A stretch of DNA of 64,000 nucleotides from Chryseolinea soli (GTDB taxonomy: Bacteria; Bacteroidota; Bacteroidia; Cytophagales; Cyclobacteriaceae), in the NCBI RefSeq assembly GCF_003589925.1, contig NZ_CP032382.1:1-64000 (forward strand). The letters run 5' to 3'. Below, one piece after another: positions 7,650 to 17,383 of the stretch (the stretch's first letter is position 1; every line of letters begins with the position of its first letter). The translations under genes were made by a program, and so were the position numbers. The notes under the pieces were generated by a model that saw only the letters and a list, made by a program, of their open reading frames with translations, had not been told where the DNA came from and searched no databases.

Positions 7650-9539
7650 ATGGATAGAATTTTTACGGTCTCTCTTTTTCGCGTTGGCAGGTGTAGGATT
7701 GGCGGTGAATTCCGGAAGGGATTCCTGGTGATGGCCTTGTGGTGTGGCCTGTTTCAGGCGCAAGCCCAAGACCCCACCTTTTATGAAACGTTCGACAGCA
7801 CGCCCATGGGCGAGGTGCCCGAGGGATGGCGGACGTATTCGCTCAACGGCGACCGCGGCAATAACTGGGTGCGCTCCGTGTATGGATTTTTTGGTCCCAA
7901 GGTGATGACCAGCGGGGTGGAATATGCACTGCCCGGAAAAATCGATGAAGACTGGCTCGTCACGCCGCAGATCACACCCCAGGAGAACGACTTTTTGATC
8001 TTTGATTCGGGACAGGAATTTGTGTGGGACGATTGGGGATCGACGTTCGAGATCTGGATCTCTACCAAGACCGACAACCGCGCCGATTTTACTGAACTAC
8101 TGAAGAGTTACACAGAACCGGAATTCCCCGGGTACTTATATTCCGAACGCCTGCTGCTGGACCTCGCAGCCTACAAAGATACTCCCATCTATATCGCTTT
8201 CGTTCACAAAAATCCCGTGACCGGCGAGTCCACCGATCCCGACAATCCCGAGCCTCCTGTGGAGAACTGGTACCTCGACAATGTTTGGGTGAGACCTGTA
8301 CAGCCGATGGACTATAGCGCGGGAGAAATATTCGGTTCGTTCGACAACGTCATCCGTGTCGTGCAATCGCGTACCACGGTGATCATCAGCGTGGTGGTGC
8401 GCACCGCGGGCGACAACGGCAGCGCCGACATTTCTGCGCTGTCGTTCACTACCGCGGGATCGTCGCCGAAGGTTAAAATTAAAGAAGCTTCGCTCTACAC
8501 GACCTACGGTGATTCCTTTCTGTCCACCAACGAAGACACGGGTGAAATATATGCCGATTTGTTCGGTTCCGTGACAGACCCCGGAGATGCGTTCACTATT
8601 GAAGGTTTTCAAAACCTCGGTCGGGGTGACAACTATTTCTGGCTCATGTATACGCTGGAGGCCGATGATGCTGTGCTCACGTACCCCTATCCCGAAGTCG
8701 ACGCCACATTCGAGAGTGTGGTGGTGAATAATGTCGAACACGCCACGACGCTAAGCACGACCGCAGCAACGCATCCGGTTGTGCCGGATGCCCCTGTGAA
8801 CGACAACTATGCCGATGCTATTGATATCGCTCCCGCGACCGGTACGGTTCGCCTGGGCTCGTACAACTATAAGGCTACGGTTGAAGCCGGGATTGGCGTG
8901 GAGAGGCTTGCCTATTGCGCCACGCCGATCTATCAATCGGCGATGGATGGCTGCAATTCCGTATGGTGGCATTTCAAAGCGCCAAGCGCCGGCCTCATCA
9001 CAGCAGATCTCTCGACAAGCAGTTTCAACACCCTGTTGCTCATTCAGGATGAGAAGGGCGACCAACTGGCGTGCAGCAAAGACATTGACGAATCTGCGCT
9101 TGTGTTGCAATCGCGCATTTCAAATTTTCCGGTTGCCGAAGGGCAGGAACTGTACATCCGCGTGACGGGTGAAGGGGGATTCCCGGAGGATCCCAATGCC
9201 GCGAGCGGCGTGGTGAATCTGGATTTCACATTTGAAGTTCCGCTGGGGGTGGAAGGGCCGTTCTCCTATGAGCTCTCCGAACTTTATCCCAACCCCGGCA
9301 ACGGAAAGGTGAATGTAGACCTGGTGCTTCATCGTCCCGCTAACGTGGTGTTGGAAGTAACGAATCTCATGGGACAGACCGTGCAAGTTCAGGACGAGGG
9401 CTTCCTGAATGCCGGAAAATATGAACACGTCACGCTCGACGTGACGGCGCTTCCGGCGGGTCCCTATTTCGTGCGCATGCGCGGAAGCAGCAACACGGCC
9501 CACAAGTTAATTGTGGTGAACGATGCAGACGCGCGTTGA
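7650..9539 (+). CDS. Secreted adhesin-like protein with choice-of-anchor J and T9SS sorting domains
   Basis: This is a 629-residue exported protein. A signal peptide ends at about FQAQA before residue 41; the long N-region suggests that Met28 may be the real start. Residues about 44-215 look like a choice-of-anchor J (cleaved-adhesin, jelly-roll) domain, with FYETFDS and EDWLVTPQI. Residues about 385-520 resemble a pre-peptidase C-terminal-like beta domain (CNSVWWHFKAPSAG, LYIRVTGEGG). The last 80 residues are a type A T9SS sorting domain (LSELYPNPGNGKVNV, LPAGPYFVRM). It should be exported by the Sec route, moved across the outer membrane by T9SS and attached to the cell surface. It sits between the sigma and FecR genes, 33 bp before FecR, so it is probably co-regulated with the SusCD system and may bind its substrate. 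Confidence 0.85.
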   Translation: MDRIFTVSLFRVGRCRIGGEFRKGFLVMALWCGLFQAQAQDPTFYETFDSTPMGEVPEGWRTYSLNGDRGNNWVRSVYGFFGPKVMTSGVEYALPGKIDEDWLVTPQITPQENDFLIFDSGQEFVWDDWGSTFEIWISTKTDNRADFTELLKSYTEPEFPGYLYSERLLLDLAAYKDTPIYIAFVHKNPVTGESTDPDNPEPPVENWYLDNVWVRPVQPMDYSAGEIFGSFDNVIRVVQSRTTVIISVVVRTAGDNGSADISALSFTTAGSSPKVKIKEASLYTTYGDSFLSTNEDTGEIYADLFGSVTDPGDAFTIEGFQNLGRGDNYFWLMYTLEADDAVLTYPYPEVDATFESVVVNNVEHATTLSTTAATHPVVPDAPVNDNYADAIDIAPATGTVRLGSYNYKATVEAGIGVERLAYCATPIYQSAMDGCNSVWWHFKAPSAGLITADLSTSSFNTLLLIQDEKGDQLACSKDIDESALVLQSRISNFPVAEGQELYIRVTGEGGFPEDPNAASGVVNLDFTFEVPLGVEGPFSYELSELYPNPGNGKVNVDLVLHRPANVVLEVTNLMGQTVQVQDEGFLNAGKYEHVTLDVTALPAGPYFVRMRGSSNTAHKLIVVNDADAR

Positions 9540-9572
9540 TGGAACATTCAAAAGATCATTTTTAAAAACACG

Positions 9573-10628
9573 ATGGAAGATAACAAAGATGACGACAGAA
9601 GCTGGTACCTGGCTTCGAAACGGTTGACCGAAGGTCTCTCCGATGCCGAGCAATTGGAGTGGGAGGTTTTGCTGCGCGACGAAAAATTCAAAAATGATTT
9701 TGCATTACTCGAAAAGCACTGGCACGCCCTGGGGTCGTCGGTCTATGCACAAATCAACGTTAGCGAAGATTGGGAAACGGTGCGCGCAAAGATCAGGGCC
9801 CTGCCACAGGCGGAGAAGCGGTTTGCTTTTTCACCCTGGCTGCGTTACGCAGCGGCGGCAGCGCTTTTTGTAACGAGTGCTTACGTGGCCTGGAATTTCA
9901 GGAAGCAACGGGAGACTGCTTTTGTCACTAAAATCGAAGCGCCGGCAGGAGCGCGCACCTATGTGACCCTGCCCGACAGTTCGCACGTGTGGCTCAATGC
10001 GGGTACGCTGATTTCTTTTGATCAGCATTTTGGAACCGACAATCGCAGCCTTACGCTGGAGGGAGAAGCTTTCTTTGATGTGGAGAAAAGCAAAGTTCCC
10101 TTCGAAGTACATACAGTAGCCTTCAACATCGCGGTGCTGGGCACGGCTTTCAACGTGAAGGCCTATCGTAACGATGATGTGATGAGCACGACGTTGATCC
10201 GGGGTTCTTTGAAAGTCAATCGCATCACGGCTTCCGGTGTGACGGAAGAAATACTGCTCCATCCCAACGAAAAAATAACCCTGCAGGGATTGCCCGCGGA
10301 ACGATCGGGCCACCCGTTGATGCTCCAAAAAAATATTGATGCGGTCGCGGAGGCCGATTGGAAAGATGGTTGGTTGACCGTGCGCGGCGAGTCCTTAAAC
10401 GAGCTTTCGAAAAAAATTGAACGGCTCTACAACGTTACCATCCATTTTGAAAACGACAGTTTGAAGGCTTATAAATACACCGGACGCATTCAACAATTCA
10501 GCCTGGAGCAAGTGCTCAAAGCGCTGGCCCTGACCTCACCGATCGACTTTGTGATCAACGAAAAGAGCGTGACGCTGCGCGAGAACAAAAACACGAAATC
10601 AAAATACAAAACCTTACCCACGCCCTGA
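9573..10628 (+). CDS. FecR-family anti-sigma factor
   Basis: This 351-residue inner-membrane regulator has the standard plan. The N-terminal cytoplasmic sigma-binding region (1-85, with RLTEGLSDAEQLEWEVLL) is followed by one membrane helix at about 89-109, a FecR periplasmic domain at about 120-215 (APAGARTYVTLPDSSHVWLN, LEGEAFFDVEK, VLGTAFNVKAY), and a C-terminal DUF4974 domain at about 265-335 (LNELSKKIERLYNV). It should hold the ECF sigma factor inactive until the STN domain of the downstream SusC signals substrate uptake. It begins 33 bp after the T9SS-cargo gene and precedes SusC by 197 bp. Confidence 0.93.
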   Translation: MEDNKDDDRSWYLASKRLTEGLSDAEQLEWEVLLRDEKFKNDFALLEKHWHALGSSVYAQINVSEDWETVRAKIRALPQAEKRFAFSPWLRYAAAAALFVTSAYVAWNFRKQRETAFVTKIEAPAGARTYVTLPDSSHVWLNAGTLISFDQHFGTDNRSLTLEGEAFFDVEKSKVPFEVHTVAFNIAVLGTAFNVKAYRNDDVMSTTLIRGSLKVNRITASGVTEEILLHPNEKITLQGLPAERSGHPLMLQKNIDAVAEADWKDGWLTVRGESLNELSKKIERLYNVTIHFENDSLKAYKYTGRIQQFSLEQVLKALALTSPIDFVINEKSVTLRENKNTKSKYKTLPTP

Positions 10629-10665
10629 CGACTTTGAATATATATAGAACCTTAACCCTTACACG

Positions 10666-10692
10666 ATGAAAAAACAATACCACAGCACATAA
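10666..10692 (+). CDS. Possible leader peptide ORF (8 codons) before SusC
   Basis: An ATG at 10666 opens an 8-codon frame reading MKKQYHST, closed by TAA at 10690-10692. It stands 37 bp after the FecR stop and 25 bp before a stable stem-loop. The AAA-AAA opening resembles real starts in this genome. Its position suggests a leader ORF in the SusC mRNA, but so short an ORF could be chance. Confidence 0.25.
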   Translation: MKKQYHST

Positions 10693-10717
10693 CCCTACGC
10701 ATCGTCTAAAAAAAGCA

Positions 10718-10749
10718 GGATCAAAAGATGCTGACACATCTCCTGATCC
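10718..10749 (+). promoter_or_regulatory. Stem-loop in the FecR-SusC spacer
   Basis: GGATCAAAAGATG (10718-10730) pairs with CATCTCCTGATCC (10737-10749) around a 6-base loop. Eleven of 13 positions match, with two central mismatches. No T-run follows, so it is not a classical terminator. It could be an attenuator, an mRNA-stabilising 5' element for the SusC/SusD message, or an operator for the sigma system. Confidence 0.5.
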
Positions 10750-10825
10750 CTTAGGACAGACAAAATAGTTACCAACCCTGTGACGGAGTGGAACGATATT
10801 ATTTTACCTAATCCCAGCGAATTCT

Positions 10826-13800
10826 ATGAAAAAAATCGGATACGGCCAAGGAAACCTATGGCCAGTATTAATTAAAACGGCGTTGGTTATGAAAATCTGG
10901 CTTTTACTACTACTGATTCCCATGGGGGTTGCGCTGGCGGGTACGGCACGCTCTCAAAACCTGAGTCTTGAGCTAAAGGATGTCACCATCCGCCAGGCTT
11001 TGCATGCCATCGAGCGGCAAAGTGGGTATTCCTTTTTTTACAACGACTCGTTCAAGGACCTGGAGAAAAAAATCTCCGTTAGCGCACAGAATGAACCGAT
11101 CGCTGACGTGCTGGGACGTGTGCTCAGCAATACGTTGCTCACCCACAAATTTCTGGAAGGGAAACTGATCGTGATCGTATTGAAAGACGCCCCCGAAAAA
11201 ATCAGGGTCCACGGGCAAGTGACCGGCATCGATATAAAATCATCGTTACCCGGCGTGAACGTCACCGTGAAGGGAACGTCAACCGGAACGGTGACAGACA
11301 CCAATGGCGAATATGTGATCGATGTGGATCCCGGTGCCACACTGGTCTTTTCTTTTGTGGGATACATCAGCACGGAGGTAAAGGTGACGACCGAAACCAA
11401 GATCGACATTGAACTGGAGGTGGAAGCCAAAACGCTGAACGAGGTTACCGTTGTTTCTACGGGCTACCAGGAAGTTGACAAGCGATTGTTCACCGGCGCA
11501 GTGGTGACATTAGGATCAAAAGATTTCAAGACCGATGGCACCATCGATGTGAGCCGCATGTTGCAGGGGCGCGCTGCCGGGGTGTCGGTGCAAAATGTGT
11601 CGGGCACGTTTGGTGCAGCGCCCAAGATCAGGGTGCGCGGCGCGACGTCCATTACCGGCGACAACAAACCTTTATGGGTGGTCGACAATGTGGTGCTCGA
11701 AGATGTGGTGAACATTTCTGCGGAACAGCTGACCACGGGCGATCCCAACACGCTCATCGGTTCGTCGGTGGCCGGATTGAATTCCGATGACATCGAGAGC
11801 ATCACGATCCTGAAAGATGCATCGGCTACGGCGCTATACGGCGCGCGCGCCAAGGATGGGGTGATCGTCATCAAAACAAAAAGAGGGCGGGTGGGCAAAC
11901 CGGTCATTAGCTATACCGGAAACTTCTCCACCTACCTGAAGCCTTCATACGACAACTATAACATTCTGAATTCCGTCGACCAGATGTCGGTCTATGCCGA
12001 AATGGAACGCAAGGGGTTGCTGAACCATTCCGACATGGTGTCGCAGGCCAACGGCGGTGTATACAAAAAAATGTACGACATCATCAACAGCTCCTACAAC
12101 GAACAAACCGACCAATTCGATTTGCTGAACACCCCGCAAGAGCGGCGCGCCTTTTTGCAGCGTTATGCGCTGGCCAACACGAACTGGTTTGACAAGCTTT
12201 TCAAGAACTCGTTTGTGCAGGAACATTCGCTGGGTGTTTCGTCGGGAACAAAAGTATCGCAGCTCTATTTTTCCACCAGCTACTATGACGACAATGGCTG
12301 GACCATTGCCGACCATGTGGATCGCTATACCCTCAATGCCAACGCCACCTTCAAGCTTTCCGACAAGGTCGGCTTCGGCCTCACGGCCAACGGTTCATCA
12401 CGCACACAGCGTGTGCCCGGTACGGTGGCACGCCAAGTCGATGTGGTGGAGGGTCGCTACAACCGCGACTTCGATATCAACCCCTTTAGCTTTGCGCTGA
12501 ACACCAGCCGCGTGCTCACCGCCGAAGATGAAGCCGGCAACCTGGAGTATTTCACGCGCAACTACGCGCCGTTCAACATCATCAAGGAGTCGCAAACAAA
12601 TTACATCGATCTGAATTTGCTGGATCTTCGTCTGCAAGGCGATTTTAACTATCAACTCACCAAAGATCTCAAGTATGAGTTTGTCGGCGCCGTGCGCGAC
12701 GTGCGCACCACCACGGAACACAAAGTGGGCGACGATTCCAATATGGCCGAAGCCTATCGCGCCGCAGGTTCGCAGGTGATCCGGCAGGGGAACAAATTCC
12801 TTTACTACAATCCCGATTTTCCAAACCTCGATCCGGTAGTCGTCTTGCCTGAGGGGGGTTTTTATAATCGCTCCGACGATCAGATGCGCAGCTATTATGT
12901 GAAAGATCAGCTCACGTGGAAGCATGCGTTCGGCACCAAGCACCATGTGAACCTGGTGGGTGGTCACGAATTGCGCATGATCGATCGTCAAAATTCCTAC
13001 AACAACGGCTATGGCTACCAGTTCAACAAGGGCGGCATCGCCTTCACGGATTATCTCATTATCAAGCAACTGCTCGAAGGTAATTTCAACTACTTTGGCA
13101 TGGGCTACACCAAAGAGCGGTATGCAAGCTTCTACGCGTCGGCAAACTATTCGTTCAACGATAAATATGTGTTGAATGCCACCACGCGGATGGACGGTTC
13201 CAACAAACTCGGTGAAGCGCGCACGGCACGGTGGCTGCCCACCTGGAACGTGAGTGGCGCCTGGAACCTGGATGCCGAAAACTTTATGACGGCGGTTCGC
13301 GCCATCGATTACCTCACACTCAAGGCGGGCTACGGGCTGACGGCAAATGTTGGGAATGCCACAAACTCGTCGGTGGTGTACCGCAGCGGCACAACGCCTC
13401 ACCCGCACTTTGATGAAACCGAATCGCAGATCATCATCGACGGCCTCGAGAACCAGGACCTGACGTGGGAAAAACAATATGAGCTGAACGTCGGGTTAAG
13501 TACCGGCTTTTTCAACCGGTTCACGGTGGCCTTCGATTATTATAAACGCAATCACTTCGATCTGATCAGCGTCATCAAAACATCGGGCATTGGTGGCGAG
13601 CCCTACAAGGCCATTAACTATGCGGACATGAAATCACACGGTGTCGATCTTACCATCGGTGCCACCGTCTATGACCGGCGAGGATTGACGTGGACGACCA
13701 ACTTTGTTTTTAGTCACAACAAGAGTCGCATTACCAACCTGAAGAATCTGCCGCGCATCTACAACCTGGTGTTCCAGGATGGTGGGGCACAGCAAGGCTA

Positions 13801-14464
13801 CCCGGTGCGGGGACTTTTTTCGATCGACTACAAGGGCCTCAACCCGGAGAACGGTGTGCCTACCTTTATCGATCACGATGGAAAACTGGGCACCAATGTT
13901 TTTCTGCAAAGCCTGAACACACAGTATCTCAAATATGAAGGCCCCGTCGACCCCACCTATACGGGAGGGTTTTCGAATACCTTCCGCTACAAGCAACTTT
14001 CGTTGAATGTGTTCTTCACCTACCAGGGCGGCAACAAGATCCGGCTTAACCCCGCTTTCAAAAACGGCTACTCCGATCTCGACGCCATGCCTCGCGAATT
14101 CCTTGACCGATGGATCACACCGGGCGACGAAAAATACACGGACGTTCCCGCCATTGCCGACCTGAACGTACTGGCCGGCCTGGGTTCGACCTATCCCTAC
14201 AACACGTACAACTATTCCACGGCGCGTGTAGCCGACGGTGGGTTTGTGCGGATGCGCACCATCGCCCTCAGCTATACGCTTCCGAGTAAAATTGTTGCGG
14301 GCACCACGTTCACCAGCGCTTCCATCAGCCTGACGGGCACGAACCTTTGGCTGGTGTATGCCGACAAGAAATTGTATGGACAGGACCCCGAGTTCTTTAG
14401 TTCGGGTGGCGTGGCCTTGCCGGTGCCGCGACAGATCACCCTCTCGGTGAAGCTCGTGCTCTGA
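10826..14464 (+). CDS. SusC/RagA-type TonB-linked outer-membrane transporter with STN signalling domain
   Basis: This 1212-residue outer-membrane receptor has a signal peptide (about 1-43), then an STN secretin/TonB short N-terminal domain at about 48-118 (VTIRQALHAIERQSGYSFFY). A carboxypeptidase-regulatory-like domain follows at about 127-210 (VTVKGTSTGTVTDTNGEY). The plug covers about 225-350 (RGRAAGVSVQ-like region, SITILKDASATALYGARAKD), and a 22-strand barrel ends in LSVKLVL. The STN domain marks receptors that signal to a FecR/sigma pair, and both are encoded upstream. With SusD it should import a bound nutrient at TonB expense. Its stop overlaps a possible SusD start as ATGA. Confidence 0.95.
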   Translation: MKKIGYGQGNLWPVLIKTALVMKIWLLLLLIPMGVALAGTARSQNLSLELKDVTIRQALHAIERQSGYSFFYNDSFKDLEKKISVSAQNEPIADVLGRVLSNTLLTHKFLEGKLIVIVLKDAPEKIRVHGQVTGIDIKSSLPGVNVTVKGTSTGTVTDTNGEYVIDVDPGATLVFSFVGYISTEVKVTTETKIDIELEVEAKTLNEVTVVSTGYQEVDKRLFTGAVVTLGSKDFKTDGTIDVSRMLQGRAAGVSVQNVSGTFGAAPKIRVRGATSITGDNKPLWVVDNVVLEDVVNISAEQLTTGDPNTLIGSSVAGLNSDDIESITILKDASATALYGARAKDGVIVIKTKRGRVGKPVISYTGNFSTYLKPSYDNYNILNSVDQMSVYAEMERKGLLNHSDMVSQANGGVYKKMYDIINSSYNEQTDQFDLLNTPQERRAFLQRYALANTNWFDKLFKNSFVQEHSLGVSSGTKVSQLYFSTSYYDDNGWTIADHVDRYTLNANATFKLSDKVGFGLTANGSSRTQRVPGTVARQVDVVEGRYNRDFDINPFSFALNTSRVLTAEDEAGNLEYFTRNYAPFNIIKESQTNYIDLNLLDLRLQGDFNYQLTKDLKYEFVGAVRDVRTTTEHKVGDDSNMAEAYRAAGSQVIRQGNKFLYYNPDFPNLDPVVVLPEGGFYNRSDDQMRSYYVKDQLTWKHAFGTKHHVNLVGGHELRMIDRQNSYNNGYGYQFNKGGIAFTDYLIIKQLLEGNFNYFGMGYTKERYASFYASANYSFNDKYVLNATTRMDGSNKLGEARTARWLPTWNVSGAWNLDAENFMTAVRAIDYLTLKAGYGLTANVGNATNSSVVYRSGTTPHPHFDETESQIIIDGLENQDLTWEKQYELNVGLSTGFFNRFTVAFDYYKRNHFDLISVIKTSGIGGEPYKAINYADMKSHGVDLTIGATVYDRRGLTWTTNFVFSHNKSRITNLKNLPRIYNLVFQDGGAQQGYPVRGLFSIDYKGLNPENGVPTFIDHDGKLGTNVFLQSLNTQYLKYEGPVDPTYTGGFSNTFRYKQLSLNVFFTYQGGNKIRLNPAFKNGYSDLDAMPREFLDRWITPGDEKYTDVPAIADLNVLAGLGSTYPYNTYNYSTARVADGGFVRMRTIALSYTLPSKIVAGTTFTSASISLTGTNLWLVYADKKLYGQDPEFFSSGGVALPVPRQITLSVKLVL

Positions 14465-14511
14465 TGAAGACGAATGAATTTTTGGATATCGAATTATTAA
14501 AAAGTAATCGG

Positions 14512-15987
14512 ATGAAAAAGAAAGTATCGATCCTGTTTGCAGCCGGCGTCATGATGATGACAGGCTGCGACGACTTTTTATCGGAAACACCCGACAACCG
14601 GGCCAGTCTCGATTCGAAGGAGAAGATCGCGGAGTTGCTGGTGACGGCCTATCCGGAAGCGAACTATATTCCCTTTTGCGAAGCGCTTTCGGATAATGTG
14701 GAAGATAATTTCGGCGGCACCGAAAATGTGACCAACGCCGACCCTTGGTTTTGGAGGGACGCTTCGGCGACGTGGCAGGACTCGCCGGAGTTTTATTGGA
14801 ATGGATGCTACACCGCCATCGCCGCGGCCAACCATGCGTTGCGCGCGATCGGGCAAAGCAGCGACTCCTCCTTCTTTGACGCACAAAAAGGTGAAGCCCT
14901 TTTGGCCCGGGCCTATTCCCACTTTATGCTCGTGAGCCTGTTTGCCAACATGTATGATCCTCAAACTGCTCCCGGCGACCCGGGCATTCCCTATGTGACC
15001 GACCCGGAAACCGTGTCGCTGAAAACATACGAACGCAAAACGGTGGCCTACGTATACGAAATGATTGAAAAGGACCTGACCGAAGGTCTGCCGCTCATCG
15101 ACGACCAGGCCTACGGAGGATCGGGAACCAACGCCGCCAACCTGGCGCGCTTTCATTTTACAAAAGCAGCCGCACACGCTTTTGCGTCGCGGTTTTATTT
15201 GTTTAAGAAAGACTATGCGAAGGTGATCGAGCATGCCAATGCCGTGCTCGATGGTCACGACATTCCTTCCCTGCTGCGGCCCTGGAACACCACCTATCGC
15301 ACGCTCACCTCAAATGAGTTGACGCTGACCTATACGCGCTCGACCGAAAAAGCCAACCTGTTGTTATGCGACACGCAATCCAACTGGGGTACGAGCTTTA
15401 ACCAGGTTCGCTATTCCACGGGCGCGACCCGGAGGGAGGAGATCTTTTTTATCAATAATCCCGCCCAAGGCAACTATGCCTACTCCACTTACTACACCAA
15501 TACGGGGGTGAACTTTGTTTTCAAATTCCGGGAGCATTTTGTGCGCATCGGTATGAATGCCACCACGGGGTATTCATATACCATCATTCCCTTGTTCAGC
15601 GTCGAAGAAGTTTTGTTGAACCGCGCAGAGGCCTATGCCATGCAAGTACAGTTTCACGAAGCGCTGGACGAAATGAATTTGTTTATCAGCACGCGCGTGC
15701 TCAACTATGATCCGGACGTTCACGACGTGACCTTCAACCGGTTGTACAATCTCTATCACGAGACCGACAATAAGAAAGCGATCGTGCGTGGGATCCTGGA
15801 GCTGCGACGGGTTGAGTTCTTGCACGAAGGCCTCCGGTGGTTTGATATTCTGCGGCACAAGCTTCCCGTAACACATACTTCGTTTGACGGCCAAAGCAAA
15901 ACGCTCGCGCCAGGCGATCCACGACGCATCCTGCAAATTCCGGCCGAGGCGATTTCCGTCGGCGGTCTTCGCCCCAATCCCCGGTAA
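14512..15987 (+). CDS. SusD/RagB-family nutrient-binding lipoprotein
   Basis: This 491-residue surface lipoprotein pairs with the preceding SusC. The frame is open from 14464, where ATG overlaps the SusC stop. The ATG at 14512 gives a proper lipoprotein signal, MKKKVSILFAAGVMMMTGC, with Cys19 followed by DDFL, so I chose it. SusD features include an alpha-helical TPR-like N-terminal half (AAANHALRAIGQ, GEALLARAYSHFMLV) and a C-terminal half ending in LRRVEFLHEGLRWFDILRH and the closing LQIPAEAISVGGLRPNP. SusD caps the SusC barrel and binds the ligand. No sugar-specific motif is visible. Confidence 0.93.
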   Translation: MKKKVSILFAAGVMMMTGCDDFLSETPDNRASLDSKEKIAELLVTAYPEANYIPFCEALSDNVEDNFGGTENVTNADPWFWRDASATWQDSPEFYWNGCYTAIAAANHALRAIGQSSDSSFFDAQKGEALLARAYSHFMLVSLFANMYDPQTAPGDPGIPYVTDPETVSLKTYERKTVAYVYEMIEKDLTEGLPLIDDQAYGGSGTNAANLARFHFTKAAAHAFASRFYLFKKDYAKVIEHANAVLDGHDIPSLLRPWNTTYRTLTSNELTLTYTRSTEKANLLLCDTQSNWGTSFNQVRYSTGATRREEIFFINNPAQGNYAYSTYYTNTGVNFVFKFREHFVRIGMNATTGYSYTIIPLFSVEEVLLNRAEAYAMQVQFHEALDEMNLFISTRVLNYDPDVHDVTFNRLYNLYHETDNKKAIVRGILELRRVEFLHEGLRWFDILRHKLPVTHTSFDGQSKTLAPGDPRRILQIPAEAISVGGLRPNPR

Positions 15988-16005
15988 CGCATAAACGATC
16001 TGACC

Positions 16006-17373
16006 ATGAAGACACCGAAAAGAACTTTACTGACCATCCTCATCCCCGTGGTGCTCACGCTGGGATGCCAGGATGTTTATAACGACAAAGTCGACCCTTC
16101 GAAAACCGACTACGTCACCAACGACAACAACCATCCCAATTCCGAGCTCGACAAATGGCTCCTTTCCAATTTCACCTACCCCTACAACATCGAAGTGAAG
16201 TATCACTGGGACGCGTCGGAGGGCGATCTGTACCGAACGCTTGTGCCACCAAAAGTTTCGCAGGTTCAACCGGTGATGGAGGTGGTGAAAAAAGTGTGGA
16301 TCGATCCTTACACCGACCTGGCGGGCGGCACCTTTATCAAAAAATATTGCCCGAAGCAATTCCTGATGATCGGCAGTGCGCGGTATAATCCCGATGGAAC
16401 CTTCACGTTGGGCACCGCAGAAGGCGGCCGCAAGGTGATGTTGTACGTGGTGAATTCTTTCGATCCCACACAACGCGCTGCTGTGCAGCAACTCATGCAC
16501 ATTGTGCAGCATGAGTTCGGGCACATTCTCAATCAGCAGGTTTCTTATCCTTCGGCGTTCCGCGAAGTAACACCCGGTGCCTACACCAGCGACTGGCGGT
16601 TCAACTCCGTGGCCCAGGCACGCGCCGCCGGCTTCATCACCAACTATGCGATGGCTTCACCCGACGAGGATTTTGTAGAGATGATTGCCACCATGCTCAT
16701 CCAGGGGAAAGAAGGCTACGAAGCCATACTCGCTTGCGAAACAAACAGTACAAGCCTCGCCTTGTTGCGCAAGAAAGAAGCCCTTGTGGTTCAGTATTAT
16801 CGCGAATCGTTCAGCATCGATTTCTACGCCTTGCAAACAAAAGTACAGGAAGCGATCAACGCCATCGCGCCGCCTGGCCCGGGGCCTGAGGAATTGCCGC
16901 CTCTTGCCGACGAATGGGGATTTGACAAAGAGAATACTACCGTGCGTTTCGACCTCACCATGATGAATGAACCTTCTGAATTCTCACGGCGCTTTGCTCA
17001 AGACAACCGCATCATCCATAATGCCGGCTTTGCCCTTGACTACAACTTCAAGCTCTATTATACATCCGAAGACGAACTGGCTTTAAAGTTATACTATTAT
17101 GATATGAGCGACGAAGCCAAGGTGTATCAGCAGGCCGTGTTCTATTATTTTCTCAACCGTCATGACGATGGAACCATCGACCTCCTGTTCAGCGGTGGCG
17201 ATGACAACGCAAACTATCTTAACAATGACCTGGGTGTTGGCGCTTTGAATGCGTTTTTTGCCAACCGCACCTTCCGGTTCAATTGGGTGAAAACGTGCAG
17301 CGGCGATGTGTTCGTCGGACTTTATCCGCAGGACTCGCCCGAGAATTTCAGTTTTGGAGTATTGGAAAAATAA
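16006..17373 (+). CDS. Putative zinc metallopeptidase lipoprotein (Peptidase_Mx1-like)
   Basis: This 455-residue lipoprotein has signal MKTPKRTLLT through LTLGC with Cys21. It carries a zinc-peptidase site: HEFGH at 169-173 inside HIVQHEFGHILNQQ, and a likely third ligand Glu225 in EDFVEM. This matches the SusCD-associated putative zinc-binding metallopeptidase family of Bacteroidota. Residues after about 300 form a separate beta-rich module whose end (VFVGLYPQDSPENFSFG) resembles the end of the next gene's DUF4302 protein. It lies 18 bp after SusD and 10 bp before the DUF4302 gene. It probably acts at the outer surface, trimming protein or peptide-linked substrates for the SusCD pore; the substrate is inference. 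Confidence 0.85.
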   Translation: MKTPKRTLLTILIPVVLTLGCQDVYNDKVDPSKTDYVTNDNNHPNSELDKWLLSNFTYPYNIEVKYHWDASEGDLYRTLVPPKVSQVQPVMEVVKKVWIDPYTDLAGGTFIKKYCPKQFLMIGSARYNPDGTFTLGTAEGGRKVMLYVVNSFDPTQRAAVQQLMHIVQHEFGHILNQQVSYPSAFREVTPGAYTSDWRFNSVAQARAAGFITNYAMASPDEDFVEMIATMLIQGKEGYEAILACETNSTSLALLRKKEALVVQYYRESFSIDFYALQTKVQEAINAIAPPGPGPEELPPLADEWGFDKENTTVRFDLTMMNEPSEFSRRFAQDNRIIHNAGFALDYNFKLYYTSEDELALKLYYYDMSDEAKVYQQAVFYYFLNRHDDGTIDLLFSGGDDNANYLNNDLGVGALNAFFANRTFRFNWVKTCSGDVFVGLYPQDSPENFSFGVLEK

Positions 17374-17383
17374 GATCGCCACG

